In this document: piece by piece, positions 1-8,079 of the stretch | Position numbering within the stretch: position 1 is the stretch's first letter | How the letters are laid out: each line of letters starts with the position of its first letter | From: an uncultured Hyphomicrobiales bacterium | Lineage (GTDB): Bacteria; Pseudomonadota; Alphaproteobacteria; Rhizobiales; Xanthobacteraceae | Reading direction: 5' to 3' | Length of the DNA stretch: 64,000 nt | Assembly: GCA_903878085.1 (NCBI GenBank) | Contig: CAIRGJ010000040.1 | Span: 47,044-111,043 of the forward strand | Notes under the pieces: generated by a model | Told to the model about the DNA's origin: nothing | What the model saw: the letters and a program-made list of their open reading frames with translations, nothing else | The model's database searches: none | Translations under genes and position numbers: made by a program

Positions 1-222
1 GCGATCGCTGGCTTTCGCCTTATTGGTATCCTTGGCGGCCGGCTGGTTACGGTCGGCGCTCGAAGCATCCGAATTGGACTGGTTGTCCGCGGGACGGTTG
101 TCGGCAGGCGGAGGGTTATCCAACAGGCTCTCAAACGGCGTAGCCGCGCTCCGGTCGGGGATCGACCGGGCGGTCAGGATCGGCTTCAGCGTAATAATGG
201 GCTCGAACGCAACGATGGGCAC
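1..222 (-). CDS. N-terminus of a probable flagellar hook-length control protein (FliK-like), cut by the window edge
   Basis: An open frame runs leftward off the window from a GTG at 222-220. A clear GGAGG ribosome-binding site lies about six bases upstream of that GTG. The 74 visible codons give a short conserved-looking head ([14 protein letters not shown], then FESLLDN) followed by a low-complexity stretch rich in Pro, Ala, Asn, Ser and Asp. A short head with an FxxLL-type segment and then a disordered linker is how FliK proteins usually begin. The catalytic and export parts lie outside the window, so the name is inference from composition. Another secreted or disordered protein is possible. 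It is divergent from mnmA, so the 241 bases between them must hold both promoters. Confidence 0.5.
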   Translation of the reverse strand, partial: MPIVAFEPIITLKPILTARSIPDRSAATPFESLLDNPPPADNRPADNQSNSDASSADRNQPAAKDTNKAKASDR

Positions 223-463
223 GGGGAACCTCCGGAAAGTCCGCCTTCAAACTGCAATCGGCGGGCCAGTCCGGGAATTGATAAATATCGTGTTATATCA
301 ATTGGATACTAGGGTACCTCCGGCCGTAAAGAGGGGTGAGCCGGCAGCCGAAGCTGGCGAACCGGCAAGATTTGCCGTCTTTCGCCTGCAAATTGCGGTC
401 AAGTCCTCCGCCGAACCCTCACATTGCGCGCGCCCCGTCGCCATCTGTAGTAAGAACCTGACC

Positions 464-1651
464 ATGCCAAACAGCCTCGGACTAGACAGCAGCCCCGAAA
501 ACACCCGCGTCGTCGTCGCCATGTCGGGCGGCGTCGATTCCTCGGTGACCGCTGCGCTGCTCAAAGCCGAGGGCTATGACGTGGTCGGCGTCACCCTTCA
601 GCTCTACGACCACGGCGCCGCGACCCATCGTAAGGGCGCCTGCTGCGCCGGGCAGGACATCTACGATGCCCGCGGCGTCGCCGAGCGCATCGGCATTCCG
701 CATTACGTGCTCGACTACGAGAGCCGCTTCAAGGAAGCGGTGATCGACCGTTTTGCGCAGAGCTATATCGACGGCGAGACGCCGGTGCCCTGCGTCGAAT
801 GCAACATGTCGATCAAGTTCCACGATCTGCTGAACACTGCGCGCGAACTCGGCGCCAAGGTTCTGGCCACCGGACACTATGTCGCGTCGCGCGAACTGCC
901 CTCCGGCGGGCGCGGATTGTTCCGGGCGCGTGAGGAAGAGCGCGACCAGAGCTATTTCCTGTTCGGTACCACCCGCGAGCAACTCGACATTCTGCGCTTT
1001 CCGCTCGGCGAGCGGACCAAGGCCGAGACGCGCGAACTGGCGCGGCAATATGGATTGGCGATCGCCGACAAGCACGATAGCCAGGACATCTGTTTCGTGC
1101 CGACCGGGCACTACGCCGACATCATCGAGCGCTTGAAGCCGGGCGCGGCGGAAGCCGGCGAGATCGTCGATCTCGACGGCAAGGTGCTCGGCACGCATGC
1201 TGGCATCATTCATTTCACCGTCGGCCAACGCAAAGGGCTGGGCATCGCGTCCTCGGCGCCGCTGTACGTGGTGCGGCTCGACGCCGAGCAACGCCGCGTT
1301 GTGGTCGGCTCGCGCGATGCGCTGAGCACCAGCCGCATCGTGCTGCGCGACGTCAACTGGATCGGCGATACCGGCATCGACGAGGCGCTCGCCGACGACC
1401 GCCGCGAAGTGTTCGTGAAAGTGCGCTCGTCGCGGCCACCGCAGGCGGCGTGGCTGCGTCACGGTGCGGGGGGCTACGAAGTCGAGCTGGTCGCAGGCGA
1501 ACATGGCGTTTCACCCGGCCAGGCTTGCGTTTTCTACGATGCCGGCGAGGGCCAGGCGCGCGTCTTGGGCGGCGGCTTCATTAAGAGCGCGGCGAAGGCG
1601 GCAGACACGCCGCGTGCGGAGGCCGCTTACAAGACCGTCGCGGCCGAGTAG
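464..1651 (+). CDS. mnmA: tRNA-specific 2-thiouridylase MnmA
   Basis: MnmA thiolates U34 of tRNA Lys, Glu and Gln (s2U34), using ATP and sulfur from a relay. The protein has the PP-loop SGGVDSS at residues 21-27. It also has the PCVECN motif with Cys111 and the second catalytic Cys211 in QDICFVP, the pair expected to form the persulfide and disulfide. The C-terminal beta-barrel ([17 protein letters not shown] and onward) is complete, and 395 residues is normal size. A longer open frame extends upstream to position 23, but family homology begins at the ATG at 464. The last residues are Ala-rich and not conserved. The next gene follows after 9 bases, suggesting co-transcription. Confidence 0.95.
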   Translation: MPNSLGLDSSPENTRVVVAMSGGVDSSVTAALLKAEGYDVVGVTLQLYDHGAATHRKGACCAGQDIYDARGVAERIGIPHYVLDYESRFKEAVIDRFAQSYIDGETPVPCVECNMSIKFHDLLNTARELGAKVLATGHYVASRELPSGGRGLFRAREEERDQSYFLFGTTREQLDILRFPLGERTKAETRELARQYGLAIADKHDSQDICFVPTGHYADIIERLKPGAAEAGEIVDLDGKVLGTHAGIIHFTVGQRKGLGIASSAPLYVVRLDAEQRRVVVGSRDALSTSRIVLRDVNWIGDTGIDEALADDRREVFVKVRSSRPPQAAWLRHGAGGYEVELVAGEHGVSPGQACVFYDAGEGQARVLGGGFIKSAAKAADTPRAEAAYKTVAAE

Positions 1652-1660
1652 AATATCCGC

Positions 1661-2308
1661 ATGGCGGCGGACATCGACAAAGCAGGCGTCGCGAAAGCCT
1701 ATGCCCGGTGGGCGCCGATCTACGACTTCGTTTTCGGCAAGGTCTTCGCCCCCGGCCGGTACGCGGCGATTATCGCCGCCGAACTGGCGTGCGGCGCCGG
1801 CGGGCGCATTCTCGACGTTGGCGTCGGCACCGGCATCTCGCTGCCGGATTACGCGCCGCATAACACCATCGTCGGCGTCGATCTGTCCGAGCCCATGCTG
1901 CGCAAGGCGCATGAACGCGTCGTCGAGCACGGACTTCAGAATATCGAAGCCTTGTCGGTGATGGACGCCATGAACATGGCGCTGCCCGACGGTTCGTTCG
2001 ACGTTGTCGTGGCGCAGTTCGTCATCACCGCGGTGCCAAATCCCGAAGCGACGCTCGACGAATTCGCGCGCGTCACCAAGCCGGGCGGCGAGATCGTGCT
2101 GGTCAATCATATCGGCGCCGAGAGCGGACCGCGCTGGTTGTTCGAATTCTGCTTCGCGCCTTTGGCGCGGCGGCTCGGCTGGCGGCCGGAATTTCCGTTC
2201 AAGCGCCTGAGTGCGTGGGCCGAGCACCATGGCGGCGTGCGCCTGATCGAGCGCCGTCCAATACAGCCGCTCGGGCATTTCTCGCTGATCCGGTTCAAGC
2301 GCCTTTAG
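1661..2308 (+). CDS. pmtA: SAM-dependent methyltransferase, PmtA-like phosphatidylethanolamine N-methyltransferase
   Basis: Class I methyltransferase of 215 residues. Motif I is ILDVGVGTGIS (residues 50-60), the acidic loop is VGVDLSEPML, and a VTKPGGEIVLVNH strand follows. This size and the N-terminal ARWAPIYDFVFG signature are typical of the Rhodobacter/rhizobial PmtA family, which methylates phosphatidylethanolamine stepwise to phosphatidylcholine at the inner membrane. The C-terminus FPFKRLSAWAEHHGGVRLIERR also fits. The gene starts 9 bases after mnmA and probably shares its transcript. PmtA versus another small-molecule methyltransferase cannot be settled from sequence alone. Confidence 0.8.
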   Translation: MAADIDKAGVAKAYARWAPIYDFVFGKVFAPGRYAAIIAAELACGAGGRILDVGVGTGISLPDYAPHNTIVGVDLSEPMLRKAHERVVEHGLQNIEALSVMDAMNMALPDGSFDVVVAQFVITAVPNPEATLDEFARVTKPGGEIVLVNHIGAESGPRWLFEFCFAPLARRLGWRPEFPFKRLSAWAEHHGGVRLIERRPIQPLGHFSLIRFKRL

Positions 2309-2462
2309 CGCGGCACAGGCAGCCCCGGCGGCGATCCGTCGATTAAGCCGAAGTGACGGTGCCGGAACGGCTTTTCGGCCCGCTGGCGAAGCGCTTAACT
2401 TGACAGGCTTTGCCGCGGCTTCCTATATCGCGGCCATTCCGGCAGTCAGCGATTGCCGAGAT

Positions 2463-2539
2463 GGCGGGGTAGCTCAGTTGGTTAGAGCAGCGGAATCATA
2501 ATCCGGAGGTCGGGGGTTCAAATCCCTCCCCCGCTACCA
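2463..2539 (+). tRNA. tRNA-Met (anticodon CAT), elongator type
   Basis: A 77-base cloverleaf with a genome-encoded CCA end at 2537-2539. The acceptor arm GGCGGGG pairs with CCCCGCT, with a G-U wobble at the first pair. The D-arm contains AGCTCAGTTGGTTAGAGC. The anticodon stem CGGAA/TTCCG-like frames the loop with CAT, and the T-arm carries GTTCAAAT. Initiator tRNA is excluded because the first pair is not a C-A mismatch and the anticodon stem lacks three consecutive G-C pairs. CAT can also be tRNA-Ile2 (lysidine-modified), but the anticodon stem resembles elongator Met tRNAs of rhizobia. Confidence 0.9.
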
Positions 2540-2692
2540 AGTTCACCCTAATCCCTTGAAATCACAAGAATAGTCCGCGCGGGCGTTCGCTCCCGGACTT
2601 CAGCACCAGCCGCGGCGGTTACGGGCTGCCGGAGCCGGTCCCGGCATGCTTGCGCGCCGCCGGAATGCTATCCACCGCCAACAGTTCCTGCG

Positions 2693-2729
2693 ATGTGATA
2701 CTTGACACATGACTATAGCGATATAAAAC
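2693..2729 (+). promoter_or_regulatory. Candidate promoter and operator for the XRE-hyf operon
   Basis: An inverted repeat, ATGTG and CACAT with 8 bases between (2693-2710), overlaps a perfect TTGACA -35 hexamer (2702-2707). An AT-rich stretch with a weak -10 match, TAAAAC at 2724-2729, follows at 16-base spacing. This lies 43-79 bases before the small helix-turn-helix gene that opens the operon, a natural place for autoregulation. Promoter and operator are both inferred. Confidence 0.35.
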
Positions 2730-2771
2730 ATTACAAATCACATTCTGAGTCACGAGAATGGTCGTAATCGC

Positions 2772-3014
2772 ATGATTACCGCCGCGCAGTTGCGAGCCGC
2801 ACGGGCGTTGCTGGGTCTCGACCAGCGCGAACTGGCGAAAGCCTGCGGCCTGTCGCTGCCGACCATCCAGCGCATGGAAGCCAGCGCCGGCGTGGTCCGC
2901 GGCAATGTCGACTCCCTGATGAAGCTGGTCGATGCTCTCGCCGCCGCCGGCATCGAACTGATCGGCGAGGGTGCGGTCAGCGGCGGCGGTGGCCGCGGAG
3001 TGCGGCTGAAATGA
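2772..3014 (+). CDS. Small XRE-family helix-turn-helix protein at the head of the hyf-like operon
   Basis: An 80-residue protein that is almost entirely one Cro/C1-type HTH: an AAQLRAARALLGLDQREL first helix pair, then LAKACGLSLPTIQRMEAS as the turn and recognition helix. A short Gly-rich tail ends in VRLK. It has no sensor or effector domain. Its TGA (3012-3014) overlaps the ATG of the next gene at 3011 (ATGA), so translation of the NuoL-like subunit is coupled to the regulator. The likely job is local control of the downstream membrane complex. No target has been shown. The start ATG is the only one that gives a whole HTH. Confidence 0.85.
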   Translation: MITAAQLRAARALLGLDQRELAKACGLSLPTIQRMEASAGVVRGNVDSLMKLVDALAAAGIELIGEGAVSGGGGRGVRLK

Positions 3015-5032
3015 TGGTCGTCTACGCACTTTTCGGTGTAGCGGCGCTGGTCGCTCTGGCCCCCATCGCGGTCGCGTTCGGTGTGTCGCAGGGCAAAGAC
3101 ACCACTACCACGTTGATCTACGGCGCTTGCCTGATCGTCACGCTGGGCCTGTGCACGATTGCGCTGCTCAGCCTGTTCGACGTTTCGCACACGATTTCGC
3201 AAGCGACATTGCCGCTCGGGCTGCCCTGGCTGGGCGCGCATTTCCGTATCGATGCGCTGGCGTCGTTCTTCCTGGTCGTCGTCAATCTCGGCGGCGCGGC
3301 GGCGAGCCTGTTTGCGCTCGGCTATGGCCGCCACGAAGAGTCGCCGCTGCGGGTGCTGCCGTTCTATCCGGTCTATCTCGCCGCGATGAATCTCGTGGTC
3401 ATGGCCGATGACGCTTTCAGCTTCCTGGTGTCGTGGGAATTCATGTCGCTGACCTCCTGGGCGCTGGTGATCTCCAATCACCGCGTGCGCGAGAACCTGC
3501 GCGCCGGTTTCATCTATCTGCTGATGGCGGGTTTCGGCACGCTGTCGCTGCTGCTCGCCTTCGGCCTGCTCGCCGGCGCCGCCGGCAACTATGCCTTCGA
3601 CGCCATTCGCGCTGCGCCTCCGGTGGCCGGCGTTGCCGCGCTGGTTTTTATTCTCGCCATCGTTGGCACCGGCTCGAAGGCCGGCCTCATTCCGCTGCAT
3701 GCCTGGCTACCGCTAGCCCATCCGGCCGCGCCCAGCCATGTCTCGGCACTGATGAGCGGTGTGATGACCAAGGTCGCGGTCTACGGCTTTGTCCGCATCG
3801 TGTTCGACCTGCTCGGCACACCGGCCTGGTGGTGGAGTCTGGTGGTGCTCGCCATCGGCGGCGCCACAGCGGTGATGGGCGTGCTCTATGCGCTGATGCA
3901 GCGCGACCTTAAGCGCGTTCTGGCCTACTCAACAATCGAGAATATCGGCATCATCTTTGCCGCGCTTGGCCTGGCGCTAGCGTTCAAGACCGAGGGGCTC
4001 AACTGGGCGGCGGCGCTGGCGCTCACTGCCGGGCTGTTTCACGTCTTCAATCATTCGCTGTTCAAAAGCCTGCTGTTCTTCGGCGCCGGCAGCGTGCTCA
4101 ACGCCACCGGCACGCGCGACATCGAGCAACTCGGCGGGCTGATCCACCGCATGCCGCAGACCGCCTTTGTGTTCCTAGCCGGCTGCGTCGCGATCTCGGC
4201 GCTGCCGCCGCTCAACGGCTTCGTTTCGGAATGGCTGACGTTCCAGGCCATTCTGCAAAGCCCGCAATTGCCGTCATGGGGCCTCAAGCTGATGGTGCCG
4301 GCGGTCGGCGCGCTGCTGGCGCTATCGGCCGCATTGGCCGCCGCCTGTTTCGTGCGCGCCTTCGGCTTTACGTTTCTCGGCCGCGCCCGCACGCCGGCTG
4401 CGAGCGGCGCGCAGGAGACCGACAGCAATTCGCTGGCGGCGATGTATATCGTCGCCGCGCTCTGCCTGATCGCCGGCATTCTGCCCGGCGTCTTCATCGA
4501 TGCACTGGCGCCGGTGGTGCAATCTCTGGTCGGCGGCCGCATGCCGGTGCAAACCAGCGTCGAATGGCTGTCGATCGTGCCGATCGCCGAAAGCCGCAGT
4601 TCTTATAATGGGCTGCTGGTATTCGTGTTCATGATCTCGTCCGGCGCGATTGCCGCCTTCGCCATTCACCGCCTCGCTTCCGACAAAGTGCGCCGCGGCC
4701 CGGCCTGGGGCTGCGGCTATCCCGACGCCAGCACGGCGACGCAATACACCGCCGATAGTTTCGCGCAGCCGATTCGTCGCGTATTCGGCACCGTCGTGTT
4801 CCGCGCCCGCGAGATCGGCGAGATGCCGCCGCCGGGCTCGACCGAGCCGGCGCGGCTCACCGTCGAATTGCACGACCTGATCTGGGATTCGCTCTACGCC
4901 CCGATCGCCGCCGGCGTCGCGTTCGCCGCCGAGCGCCTCAATTATCTGCAGTTCCTCACCATCCGCAGCTATCTCTCGCTGGTGTTCACGGCGCTGGTGC
5001 TGCTTCTGCTGGTGCTCGCGATATGGCCGTGA
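3011..5032 (+). CDS. hyfB: HyfB-like antiporter-type membrane subunit (NuoL/M/N family)
   Basis: A 673-residue polytopic protein of the proton-conducting membrane transporter family (PF00361). The conserved central block runs from WEFMSLTSWALVISNH through GSKAGLIPLHAWLPLAHPAAP to RDLKRVLAYSTIENIG. The Lys of SKAG, the His-containing LPLAH and the Lys of LKRVLAYS are the expected ion-path residues. The last third carries the HyfB/HycC-type tail with the GCGYPDAS motif. Known members are the ion-pumping arm of hydrogenase-3/4, formate hydrogenlyase and Ehr complexes. The next subunit begins 10 bases before its stop. The start may be either Met of the initial ATGATG. Confidence 0.92.
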   Translation: MMVVYALFGVAALVALAPIAVAFGVSQGKDTTTTLIYGACLIVTLGLCTIALLSLFDVSHTISQATLPLGLPWLGAHFRIDALASFFLVVVNLGGAAASLFALGYGRHEESPLRVLPFYPVYLAAMNLVVMADDAFSFLVSWEFMSLTSWALVISNHRVRENLRAGFIYLLMAGFGTLSLLLAFGLLAGAAGNYAFDAIRAAPPVAGVAALVFILAIVGTGSKAGLIPLHAWLPLAHPAAPSHVSALMSGVMTKVAVYGFVRIVFDLLGTPAWWWSLVVLAIGGATAVMGVLYALMQRDLKRVLAYSTIENIGIIFAALGLALAFKTEGLNWAAALALTAGLFHVFNHSLFKSLLFFGAGSVLNATGTRDIEQLGGLIHRMPQTAFVFLAGCVAISALPPLNGFVSEWLTFQAILQSPQLPSWGLKLMVPAVGALLALSAALAAACFVRAFGFTFLGRARTPAASGAQETDSNSLAAMYIVAALCLIAGILPGVFIDALAPVVQSLVGGRMPVQTSVEWLSIVPIAESRSSYNGLLVFVFMISSGAIAAFAIHRLASDKVRRGPAWGCGYPDASTATQYTADSFAQPIRRVFGTVVFRAREIGEMPPPGSTEPARLTVELHDLIWDSLYAPIAAGVAFAAERLNYLQFLTIRSYLSLVFTALVLLLLVLAIWP

Positions 5033-5979
5033 TCCGCGACATAGCCTTTCAGGGCGGACAGATGCTGCTGGTGCTGCTGCTGGCGCCGCTGCTCACCGGC
5101 TTTGTGCGCAAGGTGAAAGCGCGGCTGCTGCGGCGGCAAGGCCCGCCGCTGCTGCAGCCCTATCGCGATCTGATCCGGCTGATGCGCAAGGACGCGGTGC
5201 TCGCCGACAACGCGTCGTGGCTGTTCCGCGTCATTCCCTATTTCGTGTTCGCCGCCACCTGGATCGCGGCCTCGCTGGTGCCGACCTTCGGCAGCGGACT
5301 GCTGTTCTCCTGGTCGGCCGATCTGATCGCCCTGATCGCAGTGCTCGGCAGCGCGCGGTTTTTCCTGGCGCTGGCCGGCCTCGACGTCGGCACTGCGTTC
5401 GGCGGCATTGGCTCAAGCCGCGAGGTGATGATCGCCTCGCTGGCCGAGCCGGCGATGCTGATGATCATGTTCACGCTCGCCTTGATCGCCGGCTCGACCC
5501 AGCTTTCGACCATGTCGGCCTTCATGAATTCGCCGGAAGTGGGATTACGCGTGTCGCTCGGTCTCGGCCTGATTGCACTGATCATCGTGGCGATCGCCGA
5601 AAACGCCCGCATCCCGGTCGACAATCCGGCAACGCATCTCGAGCTGACCATGGTGCATGAGGCCATGGTGTTGGAATATTCCGGCCGCCATCTGGCGCAG
5701 ATCGAATTGGCGGCGATGCTCAAGTTGCTGCTCTATATCTCGCTGATCGCCTGCCTGTTCGTGCCCTGGGGCATCAGCCCGCCGACCGCCGATCCGGTGC
5801 ATCTGGCTATCGGCGTCGTGGCCTATGTGGGCAAGCTTGCGGTTGCCGGCGTCATGCTGGCGCTGTTCGAAACGGCCATTGCCAAGATGCGGGTGTTCCG
5901 TGTGCCGGGCTTCCTCGGCGCCGCGCTGATGCTGGCGCTGCTGGCAGCGCTGCTGCGCTTCGTCTCGAGGAGCTTCTGA
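5023..5979 (+). CDS. hyfC: HyfC-like membrane subunit (NuoH/HycD family)
   Basis: A 318-residue protein with about eight hydrophobic segments, of the complex I subunit 1 family (PF00146). It shows the RRQGPPLLQPYRDLIRLMRK motif near the N-terminus and the ARIPVDNPATHLELTMVHEAM motif in the middle. Those acidic and Glu-rich loops line the quinone or ferredoxin-coupling site in relatives. Known role: NuoH-like anchor joining the hydrophilic arm to the antiporter modules. The gene overlaps hyfB by 10 bases and the next gene by one base, so the operon is tightly coupled. Confidence 0.93.
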   Translation: MAVIRDIAFQGGQMLLVLLLAPLLTGFVRKVKARLLRRQGPPLLQPYRDLIRLMRKDAVLADNASWLFRVIPYFVFAATWIAASLVPTFGSGLLFSWSADLIALIAVLGSARFFLALAGLDVGTAFGGIGSSREVMIASLAEPAMLMIMFTLALIAGSTQLSTMSAFMNSPEVGLRVSLGLGLIALIIVAIAENARIPVDNPATHLELTMVHEAMVLEYSGRHLAQIELAAMLKLLLYISLIACLFVPWGISPPTADPVHLAIGVVAYVGKLAVAGVMLALFETAIAKMRVFRVPGFLGAALMLALLAALLRFVSRSF

Positions 5980-6641
5980 TGCGCGGATTGAGCTTCGACA
6001 TCGCGCATATGCTGGCCGGCTCGCTGGTGCTGGTGAGTTTCCTGCAGCTCTATCAAGACCGGCTGTCGGCATTGATCAATGTCTTTGCCATGCACGCATT
6101 GGTGCTGGCGTTGTCGGTGGCGTGGCAGGCTTTCGTGCAGGAAGCGCCGCATCTCTATATCACCGCGGTGATTGCGCTGGTGTTTAAGGCCATCGTCATT
6201 CCGGTGGCGCTGCGTCGGATTATCGTGCGGCTCGGCATCCACCGCGAGATCGAGGCGGTGGTCGGCGTCGGCCTCGCCATGCTGGTCGGCATCGGGCTGG
6301 TGGCGCTGTCGATGGTGGTGATGCTGCGGGTCACCGCCGAAGCCGATCCGCTGGCGCGCGAAGACCTCGCCTTTGCGCTGTCGGTAGTGCTGCTCGGCCT
6401 TTTGGTGATGGTGACGCGACGTAACGCTGTCGGCCAGGTGATCGGCTTCATGTCGCTGGAGAACGGCCTGGTGCTGGCGGCGACCGGCGCCAAAGGCATG
6501 CCGCTGGTGGTCGAGATCAGCGTCGCCTTCTCGGTACTGATCGCTTTCATCGTCATCGGCATTTTCCTGTTCCGCATCCGCGAACGCTTCGACACCGTCG
6601 ATATGCAGGCGATGGACCGGTTTCGCGGAGAGCAGCGATGA
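5979..6641 (+). CDS. hyfE: HyfE-like small membrane subunit (NuoK-like)
   Basis: A 220-residue integral membrane protein with roughly six to seven hydrophobic segments. The C-terminal half holds a NuoK-like stretch with RRNAVGQVIGFMSLENGLVL, including the Glu in FMSLENG that matches the membrane-embedded Glu of NuoK/HyfE. It is characteristic of hydrogenase-4 and Ehr operons and absent from ordinary complex I operons. Start ATG 5979 overlaps the hyfC stop (TGATG) and the end overlaps hyfF by four bases. Confidence 0.9.
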   Translation: MRGLSFDIAHMLAGSLVLVSFLQLYQDRLSALINVFAMHALVLALSVAWQAFVQEAPHLYITAVIALVFKAIVIPVALRRIIVRLGIHREIEAVVGVGLAMLVGIGLVALSMVVMLRVTAEADPLAREDLAFALSVVLLGLLVMVTRRNAVGQVIGFMSLENGLVLAATGAKGMPLVVEISVAFSVLIAFIVIGIFLFRIRERFDTVDMQAMDRFRGEQR

Positions 6642-8077
6642 AATTCGACGCACTCATCGGCGTGCTGCTGATCCCGGCACTGTCGGCGTGCCTGCTCGCC
6701 GCTTTGCCCGGCTACCGGCTGACATCGCGGTTCAATGTGCTGGCGGCGCTCGCGACATTCGTGACCGCGGTGTCGCTGTTCGTGGTCGAGCCCAAATCCG
6801 GGCCCTATCTGCTGGTCGATGACCTCAACAAGGTCTTCATCGTGCTGACCACCTTCGTGGCCTTCACCACCAGCGCCTTCAGCGCCAGTTATATCGGCCA
6901 CGAGATCGAGATCGGCCGCCTGAAACTGAGTTACGTGCGTTTCTATCACGCCATGTACCAGGTGCTGATGTTCGCCATGAACCTCGCACTGGTCGCCAAT
7001 AATATCGGCCTGATGTGGGTCGCGATCGAAATAGCGACGCTGACCACCGTGCTGATGGTCGGCATCTATCGTACCCACGAGGCGCTGGAAGCGGCCTGGA
7101 AATATTTCATCCTTGGCAGCGTCGGCATCGCGCTGGCTTTGTTCGGCACCATTCTGGTTTACATGGCGGCGCGTCCAGTGATCGGCGAGGGTCTCGACGC
7201 CATGGTGTGGACGGTGCTGGTCACGCAAGCAGCCAAATTCGATCCGGCGCTGCTCAATGTCGCCTTCGTGTTTCTGCTGCTCGGCTACGGCACCAAAGTC
7301 GGCCTCGCGCCCTTGCACGCCTGGCTGCCGGATGCGCACGCCGAAGGTCCGACACCGATCTCGGCGGTGCTGTCCGGCCTGCTGCTCAACGTCGCGCTCT
7401 ATGCGCTGCTGCGCTTCAAGATGATCCTGGCGCTCAATCCGGCCGCGCTGGCGCCAGGGCCGCTGATGGTGACCGCCGGCCTGTTGTCCTGCGTGTTCGC
7501 CGCTTTCATGCTGTACCGGCGCCGCGACATCAAACGGATGTTTGCCTACTCCTCCATCGAACACATGGGCATCATCGTGTTCGCCTTCGGCATGGGTGGC
7601 CCGCTCGCCAACTTCGCCGGGCTGTTGCACATGACTATGCATTCGCTGACCAAGTCGGCGATCTTTTTCGCGGTCGGCCACATTGCCCAGATCAAAGGGA
7701 CGCAGAAGATCGCCGACATGGGCGGGCTGACCGTCACCCATCCGTTGCTGGGGTGGGGCCTGGTGCTCGGCGTCGTCGCCATTGCCGGACTGCCGCCGCT
7801 CGGCATTTTCATGAGCGAGTTCCTGGTGGTGAGTTCGACCTTCTCGCGCGCGCCGTGGCTGGCGATGATCCTGGTGTTCGGCATCCTCGTCGCGCTCGGC
7901 GCGCTGTTCCTGCGGCTCAATACCATTGCGTTCGGCGAGCCACGCGGCTCCACCGCGCCGGCCGAGGCGTCCTACGTGCCGATGTTCGCTCACCTTGCCA
8001 TCGTGTTCATGGCGGGCATTTATCTGCCGCCGCCGCTGGTGGCCGGCTTCCAAAACGTCGCCAGATTGTTGGGATAG
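6638..8077 (+). CDS. hyfF: HyfF-like second antiporter-type membrane subunit
   Basis: A 479-residue protein of the PF00361 proton-translocating family. Diagnostic pieces are LMWVAIEIATLTTVLMV, the TKVGLAPLHAWLPDAHAEGP block with its Lys and His residues, and RRRDIKRMFAYSSIEHMG. It is the second NuoL/M/N-like protein of the operon. Two such pumps plus NuoH- and NuoK-like subunits form a complete membrane arm. ATG 6638 overlaps the hyfE stop (ATGA), and hyfG starts two bases after its stop. No additional NuoJ-like subunit is seen. Confidence 0.93.
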   Translation: MKFDALIGVLLIPALSACLLAALPGYRLTSRFNVLAALATFVTAVSLFVVEPKSGPYLLVDDLNKVFIVLTTFVAFTTSAFSASYIGHEIEIGRLKLSYVRFYHAMYQVLMFAMNLALVANNIGLMWVAIEIATLTTVLMVGIYRTHEALEAAWKYFILGSVGIALALFGTILVYMAARPVIGEGLDAMVWTVLVTQAAKFDPALLNVAFVFLLLGYGTKVGLAPLHAWLPDAHAEGPTPISAVLSGLLLNVALYALLRFKMILALNPAALAPGPLMVTAGLLSCVFAAFMLYRRRDIKRMFAYSSIEHMGIIVFAFGMGGPLANFAGLLHMTMHSLTKSAIFFAVGHIAQIKGTQKIADMGGLTVTHPLLGWGLVLGVVAIAGLPPLGIFMSEFLVVSSTFSRAPWLAMILVFGILVALGALFLRLNTIAFGEPRGSTAPAEASYVPMFAHLAIVFMAGIYLPPPLVAGFQNVARLLG

Positions 8078-8079
8078 CG

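Noticed and set aside
2463..2539. tRNA-Ile2 (lysidine-type CAT) instead of tRNA-Met
   Set aside because: The anticodon stem and T-arm resemble rhizobial elongator Met; it is not fully excluded, so only the confidence was lowered.
6155..8053. A 632-codon open frame on the minus strand
   Set aside because: It is antisense to hyfE and hyfF, has a His/Gln/Arg-rich composition typical of shadow frames in GC-rich DNA, and no domain is recognisable.
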